NCBI GenBank assembly: GCA_913052345.1
Contig: CAJXDR010000009.1
Span: forward strand, 1-64,000
DNA length: 64,000 nt
DNA from: UBA4421 sp002470275
Lineage (GTDB): Bacteria > Pseudomonadota > Gammaproteobacteria > Pseudomonadales > Azotimanducaceae
Direction: 5' to 3'
Shown: positions 44,679 to 53,592 of the stretch, piece after piece
Layout of the letters: each line of letters opens with the position of its first letter
How positions within the stretch are numbered: position 1 is the first letter of the stretch
The notes under the pieces: generated by a model
What the model was told of the DNA's origin: nothing
Databases searched by the model: none
What the model saw: the letters and a program-made list of their open reading frames with translations, nothing else
Position numbers and translations under genes: made by a program

Positions 44679-45559
44679 AGGTCTTCATAGGCCGAGCCTA
44701 ACCGCCTAAAACGTTTATAGGACCACTGATATTGCTCGGGATATGCCCGCACCATCGCTTCTATCCCGGCGTTTAGGGACTGAGCGTGAACGAGTGCATC
44801 CTCGCTATAGAGGTCGGCATCTGCTGCCCGAATCTGAATGGTATAGCGAATACCCTCCGGCCCCAGCTGCCGCTTTGCGGCGCCGTAAAGGATTCGAGGG
44901 CGGCCGATCTGGCTCAGCCGCTGGATGAGCAGCATGGTCAGCGCAGGCTGGTCAAAAAAAGGAGCGATCACGCCGCTAGCCTGACTTCCGGGCAGTTGAT
45001 CCGGCAAGATCGCCAACAGCTCGCCTTGACGCAGGCCTTTAACCAGGTGGCGTAAGCCCGCTGGCCCGGCCGGATAGAGGCGGGCGCCCTGTCGCTGGCG
45101 CGCGCGCAGAATTGTGGGTTCCAGGGCCGCCTGATGAGGCGGGTCGTAAAGGGCGTTGATTGCATAGTCCCTGCCAAGGTACAGGCTCATAAATTCCCAA
45201 CATCCAAGGTGAGGCATGAGCAAGATCACGCCTTCGCCACTAGCCGCTGCCTCCTGAAGCAAGTGCTCGCCCTCAACGTCGTGAATCTGCCGTCGGAGCA
45301 GATCTAGGCTTCGGTAGCGTAGATAGCCCATCTCAAAAATCAGCAGCCCGAGATGGGTGAGGCTGTCTCTGACCAAAGCCGCCTGCTGTTGAGCATCCAA
45401 ATCTGGGAAGGCATGGCCAATATTCAGAGTCGTTACTCGGTGCACATCGTTATCAAAGGACGTTAGCGCTTTAGAGAGGCCCCTGCAGCAGGCAATTGCA
45501 CACCGAGGCGGTACTTTGGACAGTACCCAAAAAAGGCCGGCCACCACCTTCGCTAACAT
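44663..45559 (-). CDS. Lipid A late acyltransferase, LpxL/HtrB family
   Basis: 298-residue inner-membrane enzyme adding a secondary acyl chain to lipid A precursors. One N-terminal hydrophobic helix (VVAGLFWVLSKVP) and the H-x4-E catalytic motif in MPHLGCWEFMSLY. Also typical are LPDQLPGSQASGVIAPFF and PEQYQWSYKRFRR near the end. The ATG used has GGAG nine bases upstream and lies 49 bases after tag; a longer reading would overlap tag. LpxL versus LpxM cannot be decided. Confidence 0.88.
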   Translation of the reverse strand: MLAKVVAGLFWVLSKVPPRCAIACCRGLSKALTSFDNDVHRVTTLNIGHAFPDLDAQQQAALVRDSLTHLGLLIFEMGYLRYRSLDLLRRQIHDVEGEHLLQEAAASGEGVILLMPHLGCWEFMSLYLGRDYAINALYDPPHQAALEPTILRARQRQGARLYPAGPAGLRHLVKGLRQGELLAILPDQLPGSQASGVIAPFFDQPALTMLLIQRLSQIGRPRILYGAAKRQLGPEGIRYTIQIRAADADLYSEDALVHAQSLNAGIEAMVRAYPEQYQWSYKRFRRLGSAYEDLYRRQ

Positions 45560-45608
45560 GCGTCGGCAGCTCCACGACCTCTTGATCGGCCTCTGCAACC
45601 TAGTGTGC

Positions 45609-46196
45609 TCATGCGTTAACCCCGCGACGGGCGAGGGCCTGATCCACAAGCCTCTGGCACTCGCCATGGCGAAAGCAGGTTCGAGCGTGGTCATTCACCA
45701 TGCCCGCACTTTGCATGAAGGCATAGCAGATCGTAGGGCCAACAAAGCGAAATCCGGCGCTTTTCAATGCCTTTGACATGGCCGTCGATTCTTCGGTGAA
45801 GCTGGGCGCCTGGGTGTGGATCTGATGCGAAGGCGCAAAGGACCAGACCCATTTGCCAAAGTTCGGGTGTGCCAATGCAGCCTGGGCATTGGTGATCAGC
45901 GCTGTCAGTTTGCCGCGATGACGGATAAGGCCGGTATCGGTGAGCCAATGGTCGATATCGCGGTTGCTGGCACGGGCCAGGCGAGTCATTGAAAAGCCTT
46001 GGAACTGCTCGTCCATTCTGGACCGCTTCCGCAAAATGGTGAGCCATGACAGGCCAGCCTGCATACCCTCAAGCATGAGCAGTCGGAAGAGCGCCGAGGG
46101 ATCCGTCTCGGGCACGCCCCACTCGGTATCGTGATAGTGCTCATAGAGCGCATCCCCAGAAACCCAGCTACAGCGACGCTTGGCATCTCCGGTCAC
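45609..46196 (-). CDS. tag: DNA-3-methyladenine glycosylase I
   Basis: 195-residue base-excision repair enzyme removing N3-methyladenine. A helix-hairpin-helix fold with a zinc site: Cys9 (RRCSWV), His22 (YHDTEWG) and, near the end, His and Cys in NDHARTCFRH. The base-pocket Glu43 is in MLEGMQAGLSW. Separate from gyrB by 40 bases, same strand. Confidence 0.96.
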   Translation of the reverse strand: MTGDAKRRCSWVSGDALYEHYHDTEWGVPETDPSALFRLLMLEGMQAGLSWLTILRKRSRMDEQFQGFSMTRLARASNRDIDHWLTDTGLIRHRGKLTALITNAQAALAHPNFGKWVWSFAPSHQIHTQAPSFTEESTAMSKALKSAGFRFVGPTICYAFMQSAGMVNDHARTCFRHGECQRLVDQALARRGVNA

Positions 46197-46236
46197 TCAT
46201 ACACCATCTGGCGAAGCAGAGGGGCGAAACCGTTGG

Positions 46237-48648
46237 CTAGACATCCAGGTTCACCACTGAGAGCGCATTGGCCTCAATAAATTCTCTTCTTGGCTCAACC
46301 TGATCCCCCATGAGGGTAGTAAACAACCGATCAGCACCGATGGCATCGTCAACCGAAACGCGCAGCATTCTTCTCACGCTTTGATCCATCGTGGTTTCCC
46401 AAAGCTGGTCTGGGTTCATTTCCCCAAGACCTTTATAGCGCTGTAAATCAACGCCTCGACGCGCTTCGCTCTGCAGCCAGTTAAAGCCCTGGGAAAAGTG
46501 CGAGATCTCGAGAATGCGATCACCCCTCTTAATGTAGGCGCCATCTTCCAGTAAGCCAGCAAGACGATCAATCATGGTGGCGATGGCCCTGTATTCAGCG
46601 CCCTCAACAAAGCTCTTGGTCAGGCGAACGCTCTCAGAAATGCCCTTGAGGAGTAGCCGGACATGGGGCACATAGGCGCTCTCTTCTACCTCCCATTCCA
46701 CCTCAACGGAGGGGTTGGCCCCAGGTATCTCAAGCAGCAAATCATTCAGGCCGTCCGCCCATTTCGTCATACCCTGCTGATCAGCCATCAATTCCGCCGT
46801 CAACTTTTCCACCTTAACCAGAGCATGAGTAAGCTCGGTTGGATATTTGCGCGCCGATTCACTTAAAACTTCCGTTAGGTTTTGATAGGCGTCAACAAGA
46901 GACTTTAGCGCCTCTCCCTGAACGGCGGGTGCTTCGTTATTAACGTGAAGTGCTGCGTCCTGGAGGGAGAGCTCATTGAAATAGGTATTCAGCTCCTCAT
47001 CGTCTTTTACATATCGCTCCTGACGATTCTTTTTAACCTTATAAAGGGGAGGCTGAGCGATGTAGATGTGCCCTCTCTCAAATAACTCCGGCATTTGCCG
47101 AAAGAAAAAGGTCAGCAGCAGCGTTCTGATATGAGAACCGTCGACATCGGCATCCGTCATGATCACGATATTGTGATATCGCAGCTTGTCCGGATCAAAT
47201 TCGCCCTTACCGATCCCGCAGCCCAAGGCCGTAACCAGAGTGCCAATCTCTGCGGATGAGAGCATTTTATCGAAGCGCGCTTTTTCGACGTTCAAAATTT
47301 TTCCGCGCAGGGGAAGGATCGCCTGGGTTCGACGGTCTCGACCCTGCTTGGCCGACCCGCCGGCGGAATCACCCTCTACTAAAAAGATCTCTGAGAGTGC
47401 GGGATCTTTTTCCTGACAGTCTGCCAGCTTTCCAGGCAGCCCCGCGATGTCCAAAGCGCCCTTGCGCCTCGTCATGTCCCTGGCTTTGCGAGCGGCCTCG
47501 CGCGCCCGGGCAGCATCAATCATCTTGCCCACAACGGCTTTAGCGTCTTGAGGATGCTCTTCCAGATAATCAGAAAAACACCGTCCCAGTTCTTGTTCCA
47601 CCGCGGTTTTAACTTCACTGGAGACCAATTTGTCTTTCGTTTGAGACGAAAACTTTGGGTCAGGAACTTTGACCGAAACGACAGCGGTTAGCCCCTCTCT
47701 GGCATCATCCCCCGTGGTCGCCACCTGGGCTTTCTTGAGTAAGTTTTCTTTTTCAATATAGCTGTTTAGAGTTCTGGTTAATCCACCCCGGAAACCCGCT
47801 AAGTGCGTGCCCCCATCACCTTGTGGAATGTTGTTGGTATAGCAAAAAACTTGCTCTTGAAAGGTATCATTCCACTGCATGGCGATTTCTACGCCAATTC
47901 CGTCCTCGCGAGAGGCGGAGAAATGGAACACTTCATTCAGGACCGTTTTATTTTGGTTCAGATACTCCACAAACGCGTGGAGGCCACCCTCATACAAAAA
48001 GGTTTCTTCCTTTCCCGTCCTTTCTTCCTTTAGAACGATCGACACCCCGGAATTCAGGAAGGCAAGCTCCCGAAGCCGCCTGGCCAAGACCTCATATTGA
48101 AACTTGATGTTATGGAAGGTCTCAGCAGACGGGCGGAAGTAACACTCTGTCCCACGCTCAGTGGTTTCTCCTACCGCCGCTATGGGTGCAAGAGGCACGC
48201 CGTGGGCATAAGCCTGCTTGTAGACCTTTCCATCACGCCGAACGGTAAGCCGCAATTCGTCGGATAGCGCGTTGACTACCGAAACGCCCACGCCATGGAG
48301 GCCGCCGGAGACCTTGTAGCTGTTGGCGTCGAATTTCCCACCAGCATGTAGGGTCGTCATGATGACTTCTGCGGCGCTAACCCCCTCCTCAGCGTGAATG
48401 TCCACAGGTATACCGCGACCATTGTCGCTTACGGAGATGGCTTCTTCGGGGTGCATGGTGACGTTAACGGTATCGCAGTGGCCAGCCAGAGCCTCGTCGA
48501 TGGCGTTGTCCACCAATTCTTGAACCATATGATGAAGGCCGGTGCCATCTTCGGTATCGCCGATATACATCCCAGGACGTTTACGGACTGCGTCAAGCCC
48601 CTTGAGTACCTTAATGCTCTCAGAATCATAGTTGACGTTATCAGCCAT
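46237..48648 (-). CDS. gyrB: DNA gyrase subunit B
   Basis: 803-residue ATPase subunit introducing negative supercoils together with GyrA. The GHKL ATP site is shown by DNAIDEAL, DNGRGIPVD and GGLHGVGVSVVN. The TOPRIM metal site has EGDSAGG and MTDADVDGSHIRTLLL. The gyrase-specific insert and the C-terminal GLGEMNPDQLWETTMD are present. Length is almost the same as E. coli (804). Last of the dnaA-dnaN-recF-gyrB group. Confidence 0.99.
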   Translation of the reverse strand: MADNVNYDSESIKVLKGLDAVRKRPGMYIGDTEDGTGLHHMVQELVDNAIDEALAGHCDTVNVTMHPEEAISVSDNGRGIPVDIHAEEGVSAAEVIMTTLHAGGKFDANSYKVSGGLHGVGVSVVNALSDELRLTVRRDGKVYKQAYAHGVPLAPIAAVGETTERGTECYFRPSAETFHNIKFQYEVLARRLRELAFLNSGVSIVLKEERTGKEETFLYEGGLHAFVEYLNQNKTVLNEVFHFSASREDGIGVEIAMQWNDTFQEQVFCYTNNIPQGDGGTHLAGFRGGLTRTLNSYIEKENLLKKAQVATTGDDAREGLTAVVSVKVPDPKFSSQTKDKLVSSEVKTAVEQELGRCFSDYLEEHPQDAKAVVGKMIDAARAREAARKARDMTRRKGALDIAGLPGKLADCQEKDPALSEIFLVEGDSAGGSAKQGRDRRTQAILPLRGKILNVEKARFDKMLSSAEIGTLVTALGCGIGKGEFDPDKLRYHNIVIMTDADVDGSHIRTLLLTFFFRQMPELFERGHIYIAQPPLYKVKKNRQERYVKDDEELNTYFNELSLQDAALHVNNEAPAVQGEALKSLVDAYQNLTEVLSESARKYPTELTHALVKVEKLTAELMADQQGMTKWADGLNDLLLEIPGANPSVEVEWEVEESAYVPHVRLLLKGISESVRLTKSFVEGAEYRAIATMIDRLAGLLEDGAYIKRGDRILEISHFSQGFNWLQSEARRGVDLQRYKGLGEMNPDQLWETTMDQSVRRMLRVSVDDAIGADRLFTTLMGDQVEPRREFIEANALSVVNLDV

Positions 48649-48714
48649 AAAACCCTCTTAACTACCCAGGCGATAGGCCTGTCAAAGCGGAACAGCTTAT
48701 CATCTTCGTTGCAT

Positions 48715-49809
48715 TCATTGGTGAATCAATTCACCTTGTTCCACGTGGAACACGGCTAAAGAGGACGCCATTTCATCCCCTACCAGGGTCGCCGCAGAAT
48801 CAGCGGAGGTGGCGATCACCTGACACCCTATTTTCCTGAGAAGCAACAAAAAGGCCATTCGATGGGCCTGATCCAGCTCTGCGCCAAAATCATCTAGCAG
48901 CAGCGTCGGCGCTACGCCAGCGCGATCAGAGAGAATTCCGGCATAGGCCAATACCAGCGATGAGGCCAGCAGTTTAGCCTGGCCCCGGGACACCACCTGT
49001 CTTGCTGGCCGACCGCTCACTAACAAAGACATCTCCCCTCGGTGAGGGCCGATGTGGGTAAGCCGCCGGGATTGATCGGCCTCGAAATTTTGCTCGAACT
49101 GCTTGGCGTAGCCCTCGACCCCCAGGGCTTTGCCCGGATAAGCATACCCAATGCCCAAATCTAGGCTGCAACCCAGCTGTGCCAGTAGCGCTGGTGTTGC
49201 AGCGTTAAGCTCCGAAGTAAAGGATTCTCGCATGGCGTTGATGCGCTCACCCTCTTGGATCAATTGAGACACCCAGGGGTCCGTATCGAATCGCGCGCTA
49301 GGCGCGCTGCGGAACCACGCATTTCTTTGCATCAGGGTCCTGCGATACTTTCTTGAAGCATCCAGGTACTTTTGTTCCACGTGGAACAACCCCCAATCTA
49401 GGAATTCCCTGCGGATACCGGGCCCGTCTAGCACTAAATCGGAGATCCCGGGCAGCAGAACCTGCAGTGGCAGCGCCTTAGCAAGATCCGACAAAGACCT
49501 AGCGGCCTCGCCATTTAGTTTTGCGATGGATTTTGCGTTTAGCGCCTTTGAGATCGCCAGCGTACGCTCAGACCCTTCAGGGGACGTGATTCTCGATCGC
49601 ACAATCAGCTCATCGGCGCCGTCTCGAACCAGGTATTTAGCGCGGGTGGCTCTAAACGACTTGCCCCGCGCGGAAAGGTACACCGCCTCAAGCAGGGCAG
49701 TCTTACCAGCCCCATTTGCGCCGGTAATAAGGTTGATGCCCGGAGAGAGCTCGACCTTGAGGCCCCTTATATTGCGAAAATTGCGAACCTCGAGCCCAAC
49801 GAGCGCCAC
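48715..49809 (-). CDS. recF: Recombination mediator RecF
   Basis: 364-residue SMC-like ATPase helping RecA load at gaps with RecO and RecR. Walker A is TGANGAGKTALLEA, the signature region is VVSRGQAKLLASSL and Walker B is LLLDDFGAELD. N-terminal VGLEVRNFRNIRG is diagnostic. Unusually, two parS sites fall in the gene, and each is read as the peptide FHVEQ: once mid-protein and once close to the C-terminus. Confidence 0.97.
   Translation of the reverse strand: MALVGLEVRNFRNIRGLKVELSPGINLITGANGAGKTALLEAVYLSARGKSFRATRAKYLVRDGADELIVRSRITSPEGSERTLAISKALNAKSIAKLNGEAARSLSDLAKALPLQVLLPGISDLVLDGPGIRREFLDWGLFHVEQKYLDASRKYRRTLMQRNAWFRSAPSARFDTDPWVSQLIQEGERINAMRESFTSELNAATPALLAQLGCSLDLGIGYAYPGKALGVEGYAKQFEQNFEADQSRRLTHIGPHRGEMSLLVSGRPARQVVSRGQAKLLASSLVLAYAGILSDRAGVAPTLLLDDFGAELDQAHRMAFLLLLRKIGCQVIATSADSAATLVGDEMASSLAVFHVEQGELIHQ
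48737..48752. promoter_or_regulatory. parS: parS centromere site 1
   Basis: Perfect 16-bp palindrome TGTTCCACGTGGAACA, the chromosomal parS form bound by ParB. It lies near the 3' end of recF, about 4 kb from oriC. ParA and ParB are encoded at 59.7-61.4 kb. Binding is inferred from the exact match. Confidence 0.93.
49373..49388. promoter_or_regulatory. parS: parS centromere site 2
   Basis: Second perfect copy of the 16-bp palindrome, inside recF and 636 bases from the first. Two exact copies in one gene make a chance match very unlikely and point to a ParB loading cluster beside the origin. Confidence 0.93.
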
Positions 49810-49841
49810 TTTATACCCTGCGTACTATTTTACCCTGCGAA

Positions 49842-50948
49842 CTAAAGCCTCATGGGCATCACGACATATAAAGCGTCGTCATCATCGGGGGATTCCAGCA
49901 ATGCGGAGCTGTTGGCGTCCGACACGCTAAATCGCACCCCGTCGCTATCCAGCACGTTCAGCACATCCAGTAGATAGCTCACGTTGAAGCCAATCTCTAG
50001 CTGTTCATCGTTAAACGCAACGGCCACGGTCTCTTCGGCCTCCTCCTGTTCAGGGTTGTTGGCTTGAATCACCAGTTGCTCGGGCGATATCACTAGGCGC
50101 ACGCCTCGATACTTTTCATTAGACAAAATGGACGCCCGCTGAAAACCCTGCTTCAAGGCATCTCGATCACCGGATAACACCCGGCCAGTATCCTTCGGGA
50201 CGACCTTGTCATAGTCCGGGAACTGTCCGTCCACCAGCTTCGTTGTTAACGTGAAGGGCCCGCGCGTCACCCGAAGGTGGTTGTTGCCCAGCATTAGCGT
50301 GAGGTCTTGTTTTTCTTCATCCAGCAGCCGGCCTAGTTCCAGAACGGCCTTCCGGGGCACAATGGCCTGCTTTACGGACCCTTGAGCCACTTCTGATTCA
50401 CATCGTCGAGTGCACATGGCCATTCTGTGCCCATCCGTCGCCACAGCTCGAATGTACTCGCCACCGATCTCTAACAGCATCCCGTTCAGGAAGATTCGCA
50501 CATCCTGTTGGGCCATCGCGAAAGCAACCTTGTCAATCATGCTCCGCATCTCGCCCTGATCTAAGGTTGCCGAGGTATCTGCCTCACCGCCTTCAACCTT
50601 AGGAAAATCCATCGCGGGCAGCGTCGCTAAAGTGAATCGGCTACGGCCGGAACGAATGACCGCCTTATCGCCTTCTACAGAAACGGAGACCTCGCTGCCA
50701 TCGGGCAGCGCTCGCCAAATATCAGCCATCTTCCTCGCTGGCATAGTAATTTCACCGGGCTGCTCCACTTCTGTGGCGCAGCGGGCGACCATTTCGACTT
50801 CAAGGTCCGTTCCAGTAAGCGATATGCCGTCGACATCGGCTCGGATCAAAAGGTTCGCCAGAACGGGTAGCGTCTGTCGTCTCTCAACAACGCCGGTCAC
50901 CAGCTGGAGGGGACGGAGCAGCGTTTCTCTTTTAATTGTGAATTTCAT
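49842..50948 (-). CDS. dnaN: DNA polymerase III sliding clamp (beta)
   Basis: 368-residue ring-forming clamp tethering polymerase III to DNA. Three similar domains of about 120 residues. Typical segments are RETLLRPLQLVTGVVERRQTLP cut here to its middle, PVLANLLIRADVDGISLTGT, FLNGMLLEI with VATDGHRMA, and the C-terminal YVVMPMRL that completes the partner-binding pocket. 43 bases after dnaA. Confidence 0.98.
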   Translation of the reverse strand: MKFTIKRETLLRPLQLVTGVVERRQTLPVLANLLIRADVDGISLTGTDLEVEMVARCATEVEQPGEITMPARKMADIWRALPDGSEVSVSVEGDKAVIRSGRSRFTLATLPAMDFPKVEGGEADTSATLDQGEMRSMIDKVAFAMAQQDVRIFLNGMLLEIGGEYIRAVATDGHRMAMCTRRCESEVAQGSVKQAIVPRKAVLELGRLLDEEKQDLTLMLGNNHLRVTRGPFTLTTKLVDGQFPDYDKVVPKDTGRVLSGDRDALKQGFQRASILSNEKYRGVRLVISPEQLVIQANNPEQEEAEETVAVAFNDEQLEIGFNVSYLLDVLNVLDSDGVRFSVSDANSSALLESPDDDDALYVVMPMRL

Positions 50949-50991
50949 GACCGTACTTCCTGCTTTAAAAAGAACAAGGCAAGACCTGCCT

Positions 50992-52308
50992 CTAGCCAGA
51001 CAACAGCCGAGTCAGATTCTTATAATCCTCGGCAATATCCTGCGTCGTCGCTCTCAGCTCTGCAACCTTACGACAGGCATGCAGGACCGTGGTGTGATCG
51101 CGTCCACCAAAAGCATCCCCTATTTCCGGGAGAGAATGATTTGTTAGGTCCTTAGCGAGCGCCATGGCAACCTGCCTTGGTCGGGCAATTGTACGGCTTC
51201 GGCGCTTAGACAGCAGGTCGCTCATCTTAATATTAAAGTATTCGGCCGTGGTCTTCTGAATGTTATCGATAGAGATGTGTCGGTCCTGAATGGCAAATAG
51301 GTCCCGCAATGCCCTCTTAACTTGATCTACGCTGATCCGCATACCCGTAAACCGCGCGTTTGCAATCACACGTCTTAGGGCGCCCTCGAGCTCCCTGACG
51401 TTGGAGCGAATACGCTCAGCGATAAAGAAGGCCACTTCCTGGTCCAGCGATATTTGCTCGGCTTCCGCCTTCTTCATCAGAATCGCGACGCGCGTTTCGA
51501 GCTCGGGAGCCTCTACTTCTACGGTTAAACCCCAAACGAAGCGTGACTTGAGCCGATCCTCTAGGCCATCGATCTCGCGGGGATACTTATCGCTGGTCAA
51601 GATCATTTGTTGCCCGCGCTCCAACAGCGCATTGAAGAGATGAAAAAACTCTTCCTGGGACCTCAGCTTCTTCGCAAAGAACTGAATGTCATCGATCAAC
51701 AGCGCATCCACAGAACGATAGTACTGAACGAAGTCGTGCATGGTCCCCGTCTGCAGAGCCTTCACCATATCTTGAACAAACCGCTGTGAGTGGAGGTACA
51801 AGACATTCGCTTCGGGTTTATGGCGGATAATTTCATTACCCACTGCCTGCATTAGGTGAGTCTTCCCAAGCCCTACGCCGCCATACATAAGCAGCGGATT
51901 GTAAGACCGACCAGAATTGACGGCCACCTGTCTCGCTGCCGCCTTAGCTATTTCGTTAGACTTACCCTCAACGAAAGTCTCAAAGGTGAAGTCCTGGTTT
52001 AGGTTGTGTGCGATTTTTGGGCTTGTACCGCGTTCGGTAGACCGCTCGACCCGCATGGGCTGAGGCTCCTTCCTCCCGCCTACGGACAGCTGCACCTCTG
52101 AACCGTTTGCTACACTGGCCAAAAACTCGCTTATCTTTTCTAGGTAGCTCGTTCTTACCGTCTGTTCAACGTAAATGTTCGGAGCGAGAATGCTGACCTG
52201 TCCATCGGCAAATCTCGCCTGTAATGGTCTGATATACGTTTCGAACTGCCTACTATCGAGCTCTTGTTCCAGCTCAACCAAACACTTTTGCCAGATCGAC
52301 TCATCCAC
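50992..52308 (-). CDS. dnaA: Chromosomal replication initiator DnaA
   Basis: 438-residue initiator that binds DnaA boxes and melts oriC. Domain I (WQKCLVELEQELDSRQFETY) interacts with helicase, a short domain II linker follows, then the AAA+ domain with Walker A GGVGLGKTHLMQA and Walker B LLIDDIQFF, and domain IV with the DNA-binding GGRDHTTVLHACRKV. The start codon is GTG, with AGGGA upstream. It is read away from oriC. Confidence 0.99.
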   Translation of the reverse strand: MDESIWQKCLVELEQELDSRQFETYIRPLQARFADGQVSILAPNIYVEQTVRTSYLEKISEFLASVANGSEVQLSVGGRKEPQPMRVERSTERGTSPKIAHNLNQDFTFETFVEGKSNEIAKAAARQVAVNSGRSYNPLLMYGGVGLGKTHLMQAVGNEIIRHKPEANVLYLHSQRFVQDMVKALQTGTMHDFVQYYRSVDALLIDDIQFFAKKLRSQEEFFHLFNALLERGQQMILTSDKYPREIDGLEDRLKSRFVWGLTVEVEAPELETRVAILMKKAEAEQISLDQEVAFFIAERIRSNVRELEGALRRVIANARFTGMRISVDQVKRALRDLFAIQDRHISIDNIQKTTAEYFNIKMSDLLSKRRSRTIARPRQVAMALAKDLTNHSLPEIGDAFGGRDHTTVLHACRKVAELRATTQDIAEDYKNLTRLLSG

Positions 52309-52580
52309 TTATTCTTTCCCTCAAATCATCCCCCGATCACCGGCCGACGGCCTGGCTCACTATTCGATTTAGACTCCCCACCTTTTTGATTCCCAGGCGC
52401 TCACACCGAAACCCAACAACTACCGGCGCGTCATTCCCGCCTAGCTCGACAACCTTTGTTCCTGCATTCGCCACGCGCTCTACCTACTCATGATCGACTG
52501 ATAAGGCGATGCTGCGGGTGCCTTCTTGCTACCAATTACTCGTCCAACACCCACTCAACTTGCGGAGGGGCTCTCTGCAT

Positions 52581-52672
52581 AGGTGGACTCTGGTTCGATG
52601 CTCGGGCGGACTTAGATTCTCGACATAGGCGGTCTTAAATTATTTGCTTGGGCGGACTCAGATTCTATGCCT
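52581..52672. repeat. Four tandem 23-bp imperfect repeats beside oriC
   Basis: Four head-to-tail units of exactly 23 bases (52581-52603, 52604-52626, 52627-52649, 52650-52672). Each begins RGGYGG and shares a centre like ACTYAGATTCT and an end like ATGCT. Units 2 and 4 are most alike; a degenerate fifth may precede them. They do not contain DnaA boxes. The regular period suggests a protein-binding array rather than coding DNA. Confidence 0.75.
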
Positions 52673-52805
52673 AAGCCAACAACCAGCGCTATGGCATCGC
52701 ATCATAAATCTGAAATAACTTATCTAATCAAAGAAATTCATAGAGTTAGCAGACGAAAAAAATTCATCCGAGCATGACTTATTTTTTTTTCTTGTGAGCA
52801 ATGTC

Positions 52806-52824
52806 TGTGAAAAGCTGTGGATAA
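52806..52824 (-). promoter_or_regulatory. DnaA box pair (one perfect)
   Basis: TGTGGATAA at 52816-52824 is the exact complement of the consensus TTATCCACA. One base away, TGTGAAAAG (52806-52814) differs from the relaxed consensus TTWTNCACA by one base, in the same orientation. A close pair of this kind is a typical initiator-DnaA contact point. Confidence 0.85.
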
Positions 52825-52872
52825 CTTCGGGAGCAAAAATCATCAACCATCCATTGCCACCCTTTCCATAGT

Positions 52873-52881
52873 TTTTCCACA
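52873..52881 (+). promoter_or_regulatory. DnaA box, one mismatch
   Basis: TTTTCCACA differs from TTATCCACA at the third base and fits the relaxed consensus TTWTNCACA. Opposite orientation to the pair at 52806-52824. Confidence 0.65.
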
Positions 52882-52926
52882 CCCTTTTATCTGTTCGAAA
52901 TCCCCCTCAGACGGACGCTACTCAAG

Positions 52927-52935
52927 TTACGCACA
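52927..52935 (+). promoter_or_regulatory. Weak DnaA box next to the AT-rich region
   Basis: TTACGCACA differs from TTATNCACA at the fourth base. It is 14 bases before the AT-rich stretch, where weak boxes often guide DnaA filaments. Confidence 0.45.
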
Positions 52936-52948
52936 GGAGAATGCCCCT

Positions 52949-52994
52949 TAAATAACAAACAACAAAAAAATAATATATATAAATATAGATTTGA
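52949..52994. other. AT-rich candidate DNA-unwinding element
   Basis: About 46 bases almost wholly A and T, including an A7 run and alternating TA steps. Such easily melted DNA beside DnaA boxes is the expected opening site. It could equally be an UP element for the rpmH promoter that follows directly. Confidence 0.55.
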
Positions 52995-53019
52995 CTTGCC
53001 CGAGGCCTGTTCATAAACT
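52991..53019 (+). promoter_or_regulatory. Predicted rpmH-rnpA promoter
   Basis: -35 TTGACT (52991-52996), a 17-base spacer and -10 TAAACT (53014-53019). Directly preceded by AT-rich sequence that could act as an UP element, fitting strong expression of a ribosomal-protein gene. Start expected near 53026. Confidence 0.72.
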
Positions 53020-53078
53020 CTCGCGCCCACGAAGTAGGCCTAGGTCACGGTGCGTGGCGCATCAACTCAGAGACTAAG

Positions 53079-53213
53079 ATGAAGAGAACATTTCAGCCCA
53101 GCAATCTAAAACGCAAGCGCACTCATGGTTTTAGAGCCAGGATGGCGACTAAGGCTGGCCGCAAAGTATTGAACGCACGACGAGCCAAGGGCCGCAAACG
53201 CCTCGCCGTGTAG
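53079..53213 (+). CDS. rpmH: Ribosomal protein L34
   Basis: 44-residue, strongly basic 50S protein. The sequence begins MKRTFQPSNLKRKRTHGF, continues RARMATKAGRKVL and ends GRKRLAV, nearly identical to known L34 proteins. The ATG follows ACTAAG, and the stop directly abuts the rnpA GTG. Its position next to oriC is conserved. Confidence 0.98.
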   Translation: MKRTFQPSNLKRKRTHGFRARMATKAGRKVLNARRAKGRKRLAV

Positions 53214-53582
53214 GTGATCACCTCAGGTAAGAGCTTCCCCCCCCGTTACCGGCTGCTATCACAGCCGCAGTTCTCGCAGGTGTTCGCCAACGCTCAGATC
53301 CGCAAGCGCAGCGGCAATCTCCGGCTACACGCCCTCAAGAACAAAGAAGATACCGCGCGTCTTGGCCTAGCGGTGCCCAAGAGGGGCACGCCTAAAGCAC
53401 ACCGACGAAACAGATTAAAACGACTTATTAGAGAGACTTTTCGTGTCGAAAGAGAAAAGCTGCCAAGCATAGACATTGTGGTGCAGGTTTCAGGACCTAT
53501 TGACGACAGTCAACTACGCAAAGATTTGCGAGATCAATTAGAATCCCTGGCGAAAAATTCCGAATACAGCATCCAGCACTAG
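53214..53582 (+). CDS. rnpA: Ribonuclease P protein component
   Basis: 122-residue basic protein assisting RNase P RNA in 5' maturation of tRNA. It begins with the family FPPRYRLLSQPQFSQVF and has the RNR motif in AHRRNRLKRLIRETFR. GTG start directly after the rpmH stop, so expression depends on rpmH translation. Confidence 0.96.
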   Translation: MITSGKSFPPRYRLLSQPQFSQVFANAQIRKRSGNLRLHALKNKEDTARLGLAVPKRGTPKAHRRNRLKRLIRETFRVEREKLPSIDIVVQVSGPIDDSQLRKDLRDQLESLAKNSEYSIQH

Positions 53583-53592
53583 GGGTTGTGGT

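Larger units (their letters stand above)
52309..53078. other. oriC: oriC region between dnaA and rpmH
   Basis: 770 bases without a credible gene, flanked by divergent dnaA and rpmH, the standard origin position in this group. It contains one exact DnaA box, three near-matches, two AT-rich stretches (about 52700-52800 and 52949-52994) and a tandem repeat block nearer dnaA. The rpmH promoter is at its right end. Confidence 0.85.

Noticed and set aside
52456..52638. 60-residue open frame over the oriC repeats
   Set aside because: Odd composition rich in Cys and Arg, no ribosome site, and it runs through the tandem repeats and origin DNA.
52581..52672. CRISPR array
   Set aside because: The units are head to tail without spacers and diverged; no cas genes are present.
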